The translations under genes and the position numbers were made by a program. A stretch of 64,000 nucleotides of DNA from Evansella vedderi (GTDB lineage Bacteria > Bacillota > Bacilli > Bacillales > Salisediminibacteriaceae): positions 1-64,000 of the forward strand of contig NZ_JAUSUG010000012.1 in NCBI RefSeq assembly GCF_030813435.1. The letters are read 5' to 3'. Below the pieces are notes generated by a model. The model worked only from the letters and a program-made list of their open reading frames with translations. It had not been told where the DNA came from and did no database searches. Below are positions 8,551 to 17,400 of this stretch, in pieces (the stretch's first letter is position 1; every line of letters begins with the position of its first letter).

Positions 8551-8760
8551 AAATGTTACCGAAATTTAGAGGGTTCGTAGTTTTCGGTAAGTATTAAAGC
8601 ATAAATGCTCCCGAATTTGCGCCCACTCTTTTATTTCGGTAACATTCCACATCGAAATGTTACCGAAATTTAGAGGGTTCATTGTTTTCGGTAAGTATTA
8701 AAGTATAAATGTTCCCCAAATTCCGTCTACTCTTTTGTTACAGTAACATTCTTACCTCGA
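8551..8760. repeat. Two tandem 104-106 bp units with internal inverted repeats
   Basis: Two near-identical units begin with AAATGTTACCGAAATTTAG at 8551 and 8655 and share GTTTTCGGTAAGTATTAAAG. Each unit also ends with an inverted copy: AATGTTACCGAAAT (8552) is answered by ATTTCGGTAACATT (8632-8645). Partial, more degenerate copies flank both sides (about 8503 and 8761). Together with neighbouring spacer this fills the gene-free stretch 8459-8804. No coding potential. Confidence 0.85.
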
Positions 8761-8804
8761 AATGAACAAAGTTGTAGCAGGATAATTACCTAAATCTCCT
8801 CTTC

Positions 8805-9530
8805 TCACCATTGAAAAAAATACTTCAGTGACATGGTTACTGTTGTATAGGCTACAACTCCTATAGCGAAGGTGGGGAAGTGAGCTTCTTCATCTGGTGG
8901 CAGTTCGTACTTTAAAACATTCAGTATCATAGCCCCCGATATAAAAGCAAATACTATCGACTCCATAAGGGGGCCTAGGGAAACGGTCATTCCCATGATC
9001 CAGCCAACAATTATACCGATGGCCAACACATAGCGACCCATGTGATTATAAATATCCGCATACTCTCTCCACAAATCATGGGCAACTGCCACAAAATGAA
9101 GACCCACTGCTAGTCCATAAAAAACAGCTTGAACTCCATGTACCTCATGAGAAATAATTGTATATGCAACTAATGCATTATAAAGTCCAAAAAACAATAT
9201 TTGCAGCCAAAATAAGGCCCTTGCCTTTCCGGGGCGGCCTTTTCGTTGTTCTTTTCTCACTACTTTTTGGATACCATAAAAAATCAAAACTCCAAGTAAA
9301 CCAATAAAATATAGTTCTGACTCCATGGTAAAGTAATCACCGTATTTTTTTACTAGTAATTGTTCTTTATGAAGAGTAGGGAGGACGTAGACGAAAACAT
9401 AGGATACAGCAAGGCCTCCTGAAAAAGAGAACCACTTTAAACGTTGAATTCTTCCTGAAGGAATGAGTTCATTTGCTAATAGATGAATCATTATAAATAC
9501 AAATCCCATAATAAAGGCGTCAAGTGACAT
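8805..9530 (-). CDS. Multi-pass membrane protein, ZIP-like
   Basis: A 241-residue integral membrane protein with seven or eight hydrophobic helices. The start MSLDAFIMG (ATG at 9530) is chosen because AGGGGAG lies eight bases upstream; a longer TTG start at 9566 has no such site. A histidine-bearing helix set (SHEVHGVQAVFYGLAVGLHF followed by VAHDLW) and an internal cytoplasmic basic loop (RKEQRKGRPGKAR) are visible. The HxxxxxxxxxxxxxH pattern in helix pairs recalls ZIP metal transporters, but the classical HN-x-x-(D/E) motif is absent, so metal transport is only a suggestion. Confidence 0.6.
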   Translation of the reverse strand: MSLDAFIMGFVFIMIHLLANELIPSGRIQRLKWFSFSGGLAVSYVFVYVLPTLHKEQLLVKKYGDYFTMESELYFIGLLGVLIFYGIQKVVRKEQRKGRPGKARALFWLQILFFGLYNALVAYTIISHEVHGVQAVFYGLAVGLHFVAVAHDLWREYADIYNHMGRYVLAIGIIVGWIMGMTVSLGPLMESIVFAFISGAMILNVLKYELPPDEEAHFPTFAIGVVAYTTVTMSLKYFFQW

Positions 9531-9644
9531 AATATATACTCCCCTAACCGTCAACTTTCTCTTCAATTATGGTTTCCTATTATTATGAAAAAATAAATAA
9601 AAGAGGCATGAAAATCCTATATCCACCAATATTATGAATAAGAT

Positions 9645-9986
9645 TTAATAACCTTCCACAATCTCTACCTTTTCCGCTCTGATTGCCCAGGGTAGCTATA
9701 TTCCATTCTAACTAATTGTCCCACTCAAAGGATTCCAATTCATCTACAGCAAACCAACTACATTCCCAGCAGCACGGTCTGGGCCAAATAAATCTATTTC
9801 TGTTAACACTATTGAGTCTTCTTTAGAAATTCCATCCACTACTAAAATTCTTGAATCGCTTATTTCAAAAATACAACCTTCTATAACACTAGAAATTCCT
9901 GGATCTAACTCATTTTCTGCAATTTCATAATTTTTACAGCTAAGTGCTAATAAACATACTAGTTCGATTGAAAAAATAAATTTCAC
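9645..9986 (-). pseudogene. Frameshifted DUF3221-like lipoprotein
   Basis: The first 75 codons encode a lipoprotein signal with a lipobox-like LALSC and then SSVIEGCIFEISDSRILVVD, as in DUF3221 proteins of Bacillus. After GNVV the expected continuation WFAVDELESFE is in another frame, VGQLVRMEYSYPGQS in a third, and AEKVEIVEGY closes at the TAA at 9645. At least three small indels are needed. The ancestor would have been about 115 residues. The assignment rests on my memory of the family pattern. Confidence 0.6.
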
Positions 9987-10115
9987 TTTTTACACCCTTC
10001 TTTGAAAGATTCTTAATAGAATATACCCATGGTTATTTTTGCAAAACAGCACAAAATCTCAACAACATTATGTATAATATTATGAGTTACTACAGATTTT
10101 CAGGAGGTTCTTATC

Positions 10116-11543
10116 ATGACATCATATACTGCTACAGGAATCGACGGATTAGATTATATATTAAATGGAGGTTTCCCCGCTGGTTCATCTATATTATTAG
10201 ATGGAGCGCCAGGTACTGGAAAAACCATCTTAGGTATGCAATTTTTATACGAAGGGGCGATGAAAGGTGAGCCTGGTATTTATATAACCTTTGAAGAATT
10301 TCCTGAACAAATATATAACGAAATGCATGCCTTTGGCTGGGATATAAAAGCGTTGGAAATGGAAAATATACTCCGTGTTATTTGTCTTTCACCAGAAATC
10401 CTGATCGATCAAATGAAACAGCCAAACGGGCTTTTTGAACAATTAATTAAGGAAATTAACTGTAAGCGAATTGTTATTGATAGTTTAAACCTACTATACT
10501 TCGGAATCGAAGACCTGGTGGAAAAACGTAAAACCATCTATACACTTAGAAATATTCTAAGGAAAAATACTTTAACCTCTATTTTAATTCACGAACAAAC
10601 TTCTATTAATAAACACAACATTCCCATTGTTAGTTATATAGTGGACGGTGTTATTCGACTTCTACTCCAAGATCACCAAACGATGTATCGTAAAAGGACG
10701 TTAGAAGTACTCAAAATGCGTGGCACCAAGATCCGGGAAGGAGAACATATTTATAGAATTAATAATTCCGGTGTAGACCTTATTCCATCGTTAACGATGA
10801 TCGAAGATAAAGCCATTACAGAGTATCAATCGGAAAATATAAGCACAGGTATTCCAGCATTGGACAACCTGCTGCAAGGTGGTATTCCTAAAGGAAGTAC
10901 CTTTATTTTAGACACGAATAGTAAAGCGAACTACAAATATTTTCTAGGTTCTATTTTGGCACGAAGGGCACTTGCTGGGGAAAATGCTGTAATTTTACTA
11001 TCAAGTCTTGCATCTATCTTAGATTTAGAACATATTTACAGTCTGTTTGATGTGGATCTTCGTGATTTAGTATCTAAGAAAAAAATCTACTTTATCGAAC
11101 ACTATGATCGCCCTATTCCTGAGGGTTACCGGTCAGCTGTGATCAAAGTTCATAACTTAGATGACGAAGAATATAAGCGAGTTATCGATGAAAACCTTTG
11201 GAATTATATTAAAGACAGCACGGAACAAGGGGAAAAATGGTTCATATACTATGACCTTAATACTATCGTTTCCAGAAGAGGAAAAGATTTTGTTAAAAGT
11301 TATTTTACTGAGGAAGCTGCAAAAACTGCAGCTAGAGGAATTACATTACTTGCTTTAAGCAATTTTACTGAATTAGGTCAAGAAACATCTAGCTTCCTCG
11401 AAAGAACGTGTAACGGTGTTTTACAAACAAATGTGGATGGAAATTATCAGTATTTCCAAGTGAAAAAATCTCCACAAGGAGTTATGTCACAGCCTTTATT
11501 AGTTGAAAATATACAATCAAAACCTTTCATTAGGTTAGTATAG
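10116..11543 (+). CDS. KaiC-like double-domain ATPase with a degenerate second domain
   Basis: A 475-residue RecA/KaiC-superfamily protein. Domain I (1-230) is complete: TGIDGLDYILNGGFPAG, Walker A GAPGTGKT at 30-37, the catalytic pair in TFEEF (59-62) and Walker B IVIDSL at about 119-124. Domain II (from about 243) begins with the same STGIPALDNLLQGGIPKG signature, but its Walker A is replaced by DTNSKANYKY and no Glu pair is seen. It is therefore a pseudo-ATPase half. The ATG has CAGGAGG upstream. It is the first gene of a three-gene operon with a winged-helix protein and a GAF-LuxR regulator, suggesting an ATP-dependent input or timing component for that regulator. Function is unproven. 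Confidence 0.85.
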   Translation: MTSYTATGIDGLDYILNGGFPAGSSILLDGAPGTGKTILGMQFLYEGAMKGEPGIYITFEEFPEQIYNEMHAFGWDIKALEMENILRVICLSPEILIDQMKQPNGLFEQLIKEINCKRIVIDSLNLLYFGIEDLVEKRKTIYTLRNILRKNTLTSILIHEQTSINKHNIPIVSYIVDGVIRLLLQDHQTMYRKRTLEVLKMRGTKIREGEHIYRINNSGVDLIPSLTMIEDKAITEYQSENISTGIPALDNLLQGGIPKGSTFILDTNSKANYKYFLGSILARRALAGENAVILLSSLASILDLEHIYSLFDVDLRDLVSKKKIYFIEHYDRPIPEGYRSAVIKVHNLDDEEYKRVIDENLWNYIKDSTEQGEKWFIYYDLNTIVSRRGKDFVKSYFTEEAAKTAARGITLLALSNFTELGQETSSFLERTCNGVLQTNVDGNYQYFQVKKSPQGVMSQPLLVENIQSKPFIRLV

Positions 11544-11557
11544 GAGGATCCGATTAT

Positions 11558-11800
11558 ATGGAATCTATACAAATTAATCCATTAACGGTGGAATGCACAT
11601 TGTTCTTTCAGGAAAATCCTTATACATTTGAAACATTGTCTGGGTTAGGGACAAGACTTGGCAGAAAGCCAGAGGATTTGAGGCCCGTCCTTGACGAATT
11701 AGTAACGAACACAATTTTAGAAATTATGGGTACTGGAGACAATGCTATCTATCGATATAACCAACCAAAAAGTGTTGACATGAATGGGTTGATGATATGA
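11558..11800 (+). CDS. Small winged-helix-like protein
   Basis: An 80-residue protein that reads as one winged helix-turn-helix domain. It has a first helix (PLTVECTLFFQENPY), a second (TFETLSGLGTRLG), a recognition-type helix (KPEDLRPVLDELVTNTIL) and a wing EIMGTGDNAIYRYNQP. It lies 14 bases after the KaiC-like gene behind TAGGAGG and overlaps the next gene by four bases, so all three are one translational unit. No metal site or second domain is seen. It may bind DNA or act as an adaptor between the ATPase and the regulator. Confidence 0.65.
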   Translation: MESIQINPLTVECTLFFQENPYTFETLSGLGTRLGRKPEDLRPVLDELVTNTILEIMGTGDNAIYRYNQPKSVDMNGLMI

Positions 11801-13935
11801 TAAATATCCTGTCTTTTGTTCAAGAAATACAGCAAGCATACTCGCGGTTAACGAATTTGACATTATTAATAGTAGATGAAAAGGGAAACGAAATAACAAA
11901 AATAACGGGGGAAAATTCCTTTAGTAATTTGGTATATCATGATTTTTTTAAGGAACAAGTACTTGAGGGATTTTTACAACCTTTATCTAAAATTAAGCAA
12001 GTCGTTACTTTAGATACTGTTTTAGGCCCGAAAATGTTAGTTTCTCCTATATATATTAATGAAAAATTAAGTTACTATATTCTCGCTGGTTCTATAGTTG
12101 AAGAAAATTCGAGGGAATTTATTAAAAAAAATATTATGGAGCAAGTGGAAAACCCTGATGAATATATTCAAGCTCTCGATTATTCTATCTCAAATACTAC
12201 TGCAAAAGAAATTAGCAACAAAGTTGATATGGTCAAAAAACTGACCCATATCATTTCCTCCCATTTAAACTCGGAGTTTGAAAGGAAAAACAGCAGTCAA
12301 TTCTTAAGTAAAGTCAATCAAAACCTAGATGAAATTAAAACCGGCGTAACTACCATCTCTTCCTTTATTGGAGGTTTTGATCTATCGAGAACAAAGATAG
12401 ATTTTTTAGGCATTGCAATGGAAAGGGAAGAGGGACAATATTATGTAGAGGCAATCATTGGTGAAAATACGGAAGCCATTAAAGGATACTGCTTCCAATT
12501 GGGAGAAGGTTTTTTTGGAAGAACACTAGTCACTGAAACTCCCCAATTTTGGAAAAATATTTCGAATGATCCACGGGTAAATATTTTTACCGCTAATGGC
12601 CTCGAACCGAAGTCTTTAGTTTGTACACCTATTTTTGATAATCAAAGGATAAAGGGTGTTTTATTTGCAGGTTCAAATAATGAAGAGCTTGATGAAGAGA
12701 TTTCCTATGAAAGATCAGCAATTTTTGCCAATATGCTAAGTTTGCATTTAACGATTGATCAATTGAAGGAAGAGCAGCAAAATCATTTAATGAAGTTGTC
12801 CACCTTTAATGAAATCTTCCGTGTGATCACCTCAGTGGATGATATTAAAAGAGTACTCTATATTCTGGTGGATATAAGTATAAATCTCATTAGGGGATCA
12901 TTTTCCACTATTATTTTTAAACCGGAGCAAGGGGAGTCTAGGGTTGAGATTATCTCCCGTGGCCTTTCCTCAGACCAAATTAATGATTATTGCCATGATG
13001 TGGCATTGAGAGCTTTCTCAAAGGATAATAGTATGGACTACGATGTAAGAAATCCAATTCAGAAATCAACTAGTTGGGGGGCAAATGTACTAGAATTCCC
13101 GTTAGTTTATAATAACCAATTATATGGGGTACTTTGTGTTGCCATTCAACCAAAAGTAGATCCTGAAAACTATAAATCATTCCTTTCTACTCTAGCTATT
13201 GCTGGAGGAATCGCCATTCATCTCCGACTAAATCAAACGGGAATAGGAACGGAGAACTATAAGGTAAATTTGCTTTATAAAGCGATGAAAGGGCTTAATA
13301 AGGATAAGTTTACATTTACAACGAAGGTAAGCGAATTGGTAGAAAACTTTAGCCAAACTATTAAAGAAAGCTTTAGTAAATCATTAAAGGATGCCAGTTT
13401 ACTTGTAGGATATGAATTTTATTTTATTAAAGAAAATGTATCAGATAAAAAAATAATAGCTATATTACAAGGCTGTAATGATTTACTTCAAGGAAACTCA
13501 ACGAGTCATAGTGAATATAGTAAAGAATCAGAAATTCTCGCGTTAATTTATTATTATGTACAGAAAAAAGAAAAAATAGATGAAACCAATAAATTAGTAA
13601 ATATCTCTCCAGCTGTTAGGAGTCAATTTAAAGACTTTATTAATAAAAATAATGTATTGGAAAGTGAAATTGTACTTAACCTAGACAAAAAGCCCGATAA
13701 CATCCAGAATAAAGAAACAGTAATTAAAGAAGAGCTGAATTTATCCACTAGAGAGTTAGAAGTATTGAAACTAGTACTAAAGGGCTGCAGTAATAATGAA
13801 ATTGCACAAACATTATTTATTAGCGATCATACCGTTAAAAACCACATGACAAAAATTTTGAATAAAGTTGGTGCTTCCGACCGTGCACAGGCCATTGCCA
13901 AAGTATATCAAATGGGGTACTCATCCTCTATGTAA
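11797..13935 (+). CDS. PocR/GAF sensor regulator with LuxR-type HTH
   Basis: A 712-residue sensory transcription factor. Residues 1-160 resemble a PocR-type ligand-binding module (QEIQQAYSRLTNLTLLIVDEKG, then LSYYILAG). A first GAF-like domain follows at about 185-330 and a second at about 345-485. The middle section is helical. The last 65 residues are a clear LuxR/GerE DNA-binding domain: LSTRELEVLKLVLKG, NNEIAQTLFISDHTVKNHM, ILNKVGASDRAQA. No kinase or receiver domain is present, so it is likely one-component and ligand-gated. It overlaps the winged-helix gene by ATGA and ends at a terminator. The ligand is unknown. Confidence 0.8.
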   Translation: MINILSFVQEIQQAYSRLTNLTLLIVDEKGNEITKITGENSFSNLVYHDFFKEQVLEGFLQPLSKIKQVVTLDTVLGPKMLVSPIYINEKLSYYILAGSIVEENSREFIKKNIMEQVENPDEYIQALDYSISNTTAKEISNKVDMVKKLTHIISSHLNSEFERKNSSQFLSKVNQNLDEIKTGVTTISSFIGGFDLSRTKIDFLGIAMEREEGQYYVEAIIGENTEAIKGYCFQLGEGFFGRTLVTETPQFWKNISNDPRVNIFTANGLEPKSLVCTPIFDNQRIKGVLFAGSNNEELDEEISYERSAIFANMLSLHLTIDQLKEEQQNHLMKLSTFNEIFRVITSVDDIKRVLYILVDISINLIRGSFSTIIFKPEQGESRVEIISRGLSSDQINDYCHDVALRAFSKDNSMDYDVRNPIQKSTSWGANVLEFPLVYNNQLYGVLCVAIQPKVDPENYKSFLSTLAIAGGIAIHLRLNQTGIGTENYKVNLLYKAMKGLNKDKFTFTTKVSELVENFSQTIKESFSKSLKDASLLVGYEFYFIKENVSDKKIIAILQGCNDLLQGNSTSHSEYSKESEILALIYYYVQKKEKIDETNKLVNISPAVRSQFKDFINKNNVLESEIVLNLDKKPDNIQNKETVIKEELNLSTRELEVLKLVLKGCSNNEIAQTLFISDHTVKNHMTKILNKVGASDRAQAIAKVYQMGYSSSM

Positions 13936-13938
13936 CTA

Positions 13939-13968
13939 AAAGTCCTGCTTTAAGCGGGCTTTTTTTTA
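13939..13968 (+). terminator. Terminator after the KaiC-GAF-LuxR operon
   Basis: AGTCCTGCTT pairs with AAGCGGGCT (G-U tolerated) and is followed by eight T's. It separates the first three signalling genes from the next three. Confidence 0.8.
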
Positions 13969-14167
13969 TGGTCTTCTATTCCTATTCCTACTCCAATTTT
14001 TACTCCTAGTATCAGTAATAGGAATGAACTCCTATTACACCTAACGATACTTTAGATCTAAATTAAGAACACCCGGTGATATACTTCCCCTTTCTTATCA
14101 TTCACAATAGAGTTAGTAAATTTTTTCAAAATCAAATGACAGGATAAAGAAAGGTACTGCATACCCC

Positions 14168-14392
14168 ATGAATAACACAGAAGAGTTAGTTCAATTGACA
14201 AAAACAATTCGATTCATTTTAATTTTAAATTCTAGAAGAAATAAAAGAAGCTTCATCTATTTTGGACGTGCATGTGAGAACCTCCTACTGAAGCAAATGA
14301 ACGATATTCAAATTATAAAGTATCAGAAATCTAATCTGGGATTATTTTACTACTATAATAAACCGACAGAAACATACATTTACATTGAGTAA
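14168..14392 (+). pseudogene. Frame-disturbed paralogue of the small winged-helix protein
   Basis: The open frame encodes 74 residues with no obvious family. Its C-terminal 29 residues (LLKQMNDIQII to YYYNKPTE) align without gaps with the last part of the 80-residue winged-helix protein at 11558 (VLDELVTNTIL to RYNQPKS). Between 14235 and 14288 the shifted frame reads EEIKEASSILDVHVRTS, a plausible HTH helix pair, whereas the open frame there reads poorly. This suggests two compensating indels after duplication. It could still be expressed with a scrambled centre. No strong ribosome site is seen ahead of the ATG. Confidence 0.5.
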
Positions 14393-14649
14393 TAGGGGTA
14401 TTTTATGGAGCAGTCTTTCTTAAATTCAAGAGAACCTGATAATCAATAAAAATAGATAAACCTAGAGCTTATTTCAGGTGCAGAGTAGTAACTTTCAGTG
14501 CAAATAAAATTTCCTTTATCTATTCACAATAAGAAAGTACAAGATAGAAATTTCTAGAAGCTAAATATTCAAAATTAGCTGTAGAAGGATTTACGAAATT
14601 AACAAACTTAATTACTTTAATACATCATTGATGGAGGGAGTTAAATAAA

Positions 14650-15348
14650 ATGCAATACACATACGAAGAAAAAGTGTTAACAATTAATTCAAGAATTACA
14701 TTCTACGATAATTTTAATGAAATTCCTTCCTCTTTAATGGATAATATTACAAATTGTATTAAGGGGTTTAACCATAAATTAACGAAATCACCTTCCATTA
14801 CAAACCATTGGATTTTCTTCTTTATTTCTGAAGCAAATGAGGAGACAGAAGAAAAGGTATTTCATTTATGTCAGTCAATTAATCAGAAGAACACCTTACT
14901 TATTCTTGTTTGCCATAATGAATTGGATGAAGATTGCCTGGGCTATTTGAAATACCCCGTTAATGGTATTGTTTCTTTACCGTTCTTAAAGTCAAACTAT
15001 CCTATTATTTTACGTTCGTTGCTGGAGCAAAATATATTCCTACAAGCTAATATGCACCTTAAACTTATTTCAGAAATCGAATCTCAGAACGCATTGAAAA
15101 AACAGCCCATTAAAAAACTTATACTGAAAAAAAATAAGGTGAAACAGTTTTTAAATGAAAAAGAACAAGCAATACTCCAATTGTTATTAGATGGGAAGAA
15201 TAATAAAAAAATAGCGGAAACTTTATATTATGCAAACTCATCTATAGCAACATTAATTAGTTCTATCCTTAAAAAATTGGATGCTAAGGACCGAACAGAT
15301 GCAGCAGTATCGGCTATTCGCAATGGGTGGGTAAAAGGAATAAGGTAA
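14650..15348 (+). CDS. LuxR-type regulator with a pseudo-receiver domain
   Basis: A 232-residue protein with response-regulator layout but no phosphorylation site. The N-terminal 135 residues have receiver-like segments (HWIFFFISE, NTLLILVCH, GYLKYPVNGIVSLPFLK), yet the acidic pocket and acceptor Asp are missing. The C-terminal LuxR domain is LNEKEQAILQLLLDG, NNKKIAETLYYANSSIATLIS, ILKKLDAKDRTDAA. This closely parallels the HTH of the 712-residue regulator upstream. AGGGAG precedes the ATG. It lies 32 bases ahead of the GGDEF gene and is probably co-transcribed with it. Regulation by phosphorylation is not expected. Confidence 0.75.
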   Translation: MQYTYEEKVLTINSRITFYDNFNEIPSSLMDNITNCIKGFNHKLTKSPSITNHWIFFFISEANEETEEKVFHLCQSINQKNTLLILVCHNELDEDCLGYLKYPVNGIVSLPFLKSNYPIILRSLLEQNIFLQANMHLKLISEIESQNALKKQPIKKLILKKNKVKQFLNEKEQAILQLLLDGKNNKKIAETLYYANSSIATLISSILKKLDAKDRTDAAVSAIRNGWVKGIR

Positions 15349-15380
15349 TTTAATACAGGATTAAATCAAAGGAGATAGTT

Positions 15381-17393
15381 ATGTTTGATTCCCTATTTCA
15401 AAGAAATAGAGCAGAATTTCAAGTGTTTATAAACCATATGAATGATGCCATTTATGTGATGGAGGTTACAGACGACGGTACCTTTAAGTATTTAGTCATA
15501 AACGAAGCAGGAATGGAGCAGGCGGACATCGGTCAAGATGCCATTGGTAAAACATTGGAGGAGGTTTTACCAAAAGAGAAGTCCACCTTAATCGAAGGTT
15601 ACTATACACAAGTTCTTGATAAAAAGAAACCTATAAAATATGTATATAAAGATGGGGGATATGCAGAGTCAATCCTTACCCCTATTTTCGATTCAAATAA
15701 TAATATCAGGCATATATTGTCCGTCACTCGTGATATTACGAAACGAAAATTAATGGAGTACGAATTAGAAAAGAATAAACAAATTTACGAATCATTATTC
15801 CAACAAAATACCGATGCGGTTTATTCTATTGACCTTGAAGGCATATTACAAACGGTCAATCGTGCCTGGGAATCTTTAACTGGATATTCTATAGACGAAA
15901 TATTATATACGTCTTTTTCAAACTTTATTGCTCCTGAATACTTGGAAAAAGCATTTATTCATTATGAAAAATCGAAGAAAGGTGAACCCCAAGAATATGA
16001 AATACAGTTGATCCATAAATCAGGATACCTTGTTGACTGTCTTGTAAAAAATATACCAATTTTTATAGACGGAGAGATTATAGGGGTATATGGTATTGCA
16101 AAAGATATTACTGAAGAAAAAAGAATTTATAAAGCCATTCGCGAGAGTGAAGAACGTTTCAGTAATCTTTTAGATTATTCACCAGATGCCAATTTCATCC
16201 ATGTTGATGAATACATCGTGTATGCAAATCAAGCTGCAAACAAGCTTCTCGGGGTATCAGAAGGGGAGCTTATCGGGAAATCCATTTTCGATTTCTATCC
16301 CTTTAAGAGCAGAGGGATCGTAGTTCAACATTTGAAAGAATTTCGTGAAAATGGAGAGTCTTTAGGGCTTGTGGAAGAAAAAATTATTAACATAAACGGT
16401 AAGGAAATAGATGTAGAAGTATCTAGAATTCAAACAAATTATAAAGGGAAACTTGGAATTCATGCTGTTGTAAGGAACATCTCCGAAAGAAAAAGGCTGG
16501 AGAAGGCACTTAAAGTTAGTGAGGAAAAGTACAGACTGATTACGGAAAGCTCGCGGGATCTCATTCAATTAATAGGTAAGAATAGGATTACAGTTTACGC
16601 CTCTCCATCCCATGCAAAAATATTAGGGCATTCTGCAGAATACTATGTAAACAATAAATTTGAAGACATTGTTTATGACGAAAGTAGAAATGAGTTTATA
16701 CAGGAGTTTCAAAATGTCTTACAAACGCATAAGCACAGCTCAATGGAAGTCCGAGTTCTCCATGGGACAGGTCATTGGTTCTGGCTGCACTTTGATCTTA
16801 TACCAATCCTTGATGAAGATGGGAATTTAGAGAACATTTTACTCGTGGGAGAGGATATTACCGATAGAAAAAAATATCAAGAGCAAATTCATCAAATGGC
16901 ATTCCATGATGCACTGACAGGTCTACCTAACAGAAGACTTTTCAACGAAAGTATCGAACAATCTATTTCATTAGCCAAACGGACGGAAACAAAAGTTGCT
17001 ATCCTTTATTTAGACTGTGACAATTTTAAACCAGTTAATGATAAATTAGGTCATGATGCAGGGGACGAATTTTTACAAATCTTTGCTAAACGGTTAAAGG
17101 AATCTGTAAGGGAGTGCGACGTTGTTTCAAGAATTGGTGGAGATGAATTTGTTATCTTATTAACGAATATAGAAAATAAAGAAGATGTGAACGACGTTGC
17201 AGCAAGAATTCGGCAAAATACGATCAAACCGTGGGAATATAAAGAACATTCCTTTCAAGTTACCGCCAGTATTGGATTAGCGATATATCCAAATGACGGT
17301 GTAAGCGCAAAGGCACTCCTTAATCATGCAGATAAAGCTTTATATAAAGCCAAAGAAAAAGGAAAAAACACTATAGAATGGTATTCAAATTAA
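15381..17393 (+). CDS. PAS-PAS-PAS-PAS-GGDEF diguanylate cyclase
   Basis: A 670-residue soluble sensor enzyme predicted to make cyclic di-GMP from two GTP. Four PAS/PAC units are visible, ending near residues 130, 255, 375 and 500 with the usual RDITKRK, KDITEEK, RNISERK and EDITDRK signatures. The GGDEF domain starts at HDALTGLPNRRLF. The active site GGDEF lies at about 585-589, preceded by RECD exactly five residues upstream. The product-inhibition I-site is therefore intact. No EAL or HD-GYP domain and no membrane segment are present. It is the last gene of the signalling cluster, suggesting that the cluster controls c-di-GMP output. Confidence 0.93.
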   Translation: MFDSLFQRNRAEFQVFINHMNDAIYVMEVTDDGTFKYLVINEAGMEQADIGQDAIGKTLEEVLPKEKSTLIEGYYTQVLDKKKPIKYVYKDGGYAESILTPIFDSNNNIRHILSVTRDITKRKLMEYELEKNKQIYESLFQQNTDAVYSIDLEGILQTVNRAWESLTGYSIDEILYTSFSNFIAPEYLEKAFIHYEKSKKGEPQEYEIQLIHKSGYLVDCLVKNIPIFIDGEIIGVYGIAKDITEEKRIYKAIRESEERFSNLLDYSPDANFIHVDEYIVYANQAANKLLGVSEGELIGKSIFDFYPFKSRGIVVQHLKEFRENGESLGLVEEKIININGKEIDVEVSRIQTNYKGKLGIHAVVRNISERKRLEKALKVSEEKYRLITESSRDLIQLIGKNRITVYASPSHAKILGHSAEYYVNNKFEDIVYDESRNEFIQEFQNVLQTHKHSSMEVRVLHGTGHWFWLHFDLIPILDEDGNLENILLVGEDITDRKKYQEQIHQMAFHDALTGLPNRRLFNESIEQSISLAKRTETKVAILYLDCDNFKPVNDKLGHDAGDEFLQIFAKRLKESVRECDVVSRIGGDEFVILLTNIENKEDVNDVAARIRQNTIKPWEYKEHSFQVTASIGLAIYPNDGVSAKALLNHADKALYKAKEKGKNTIEWYSN

Positions 17394-17400
17394 TTAGTTA

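Noticed and set aside
9744-9986. Intact 80-residue lipoprotein gene
   Set aside because: The expected family continuation is found downstream in other frames, so the short frame is a truncated remnant.
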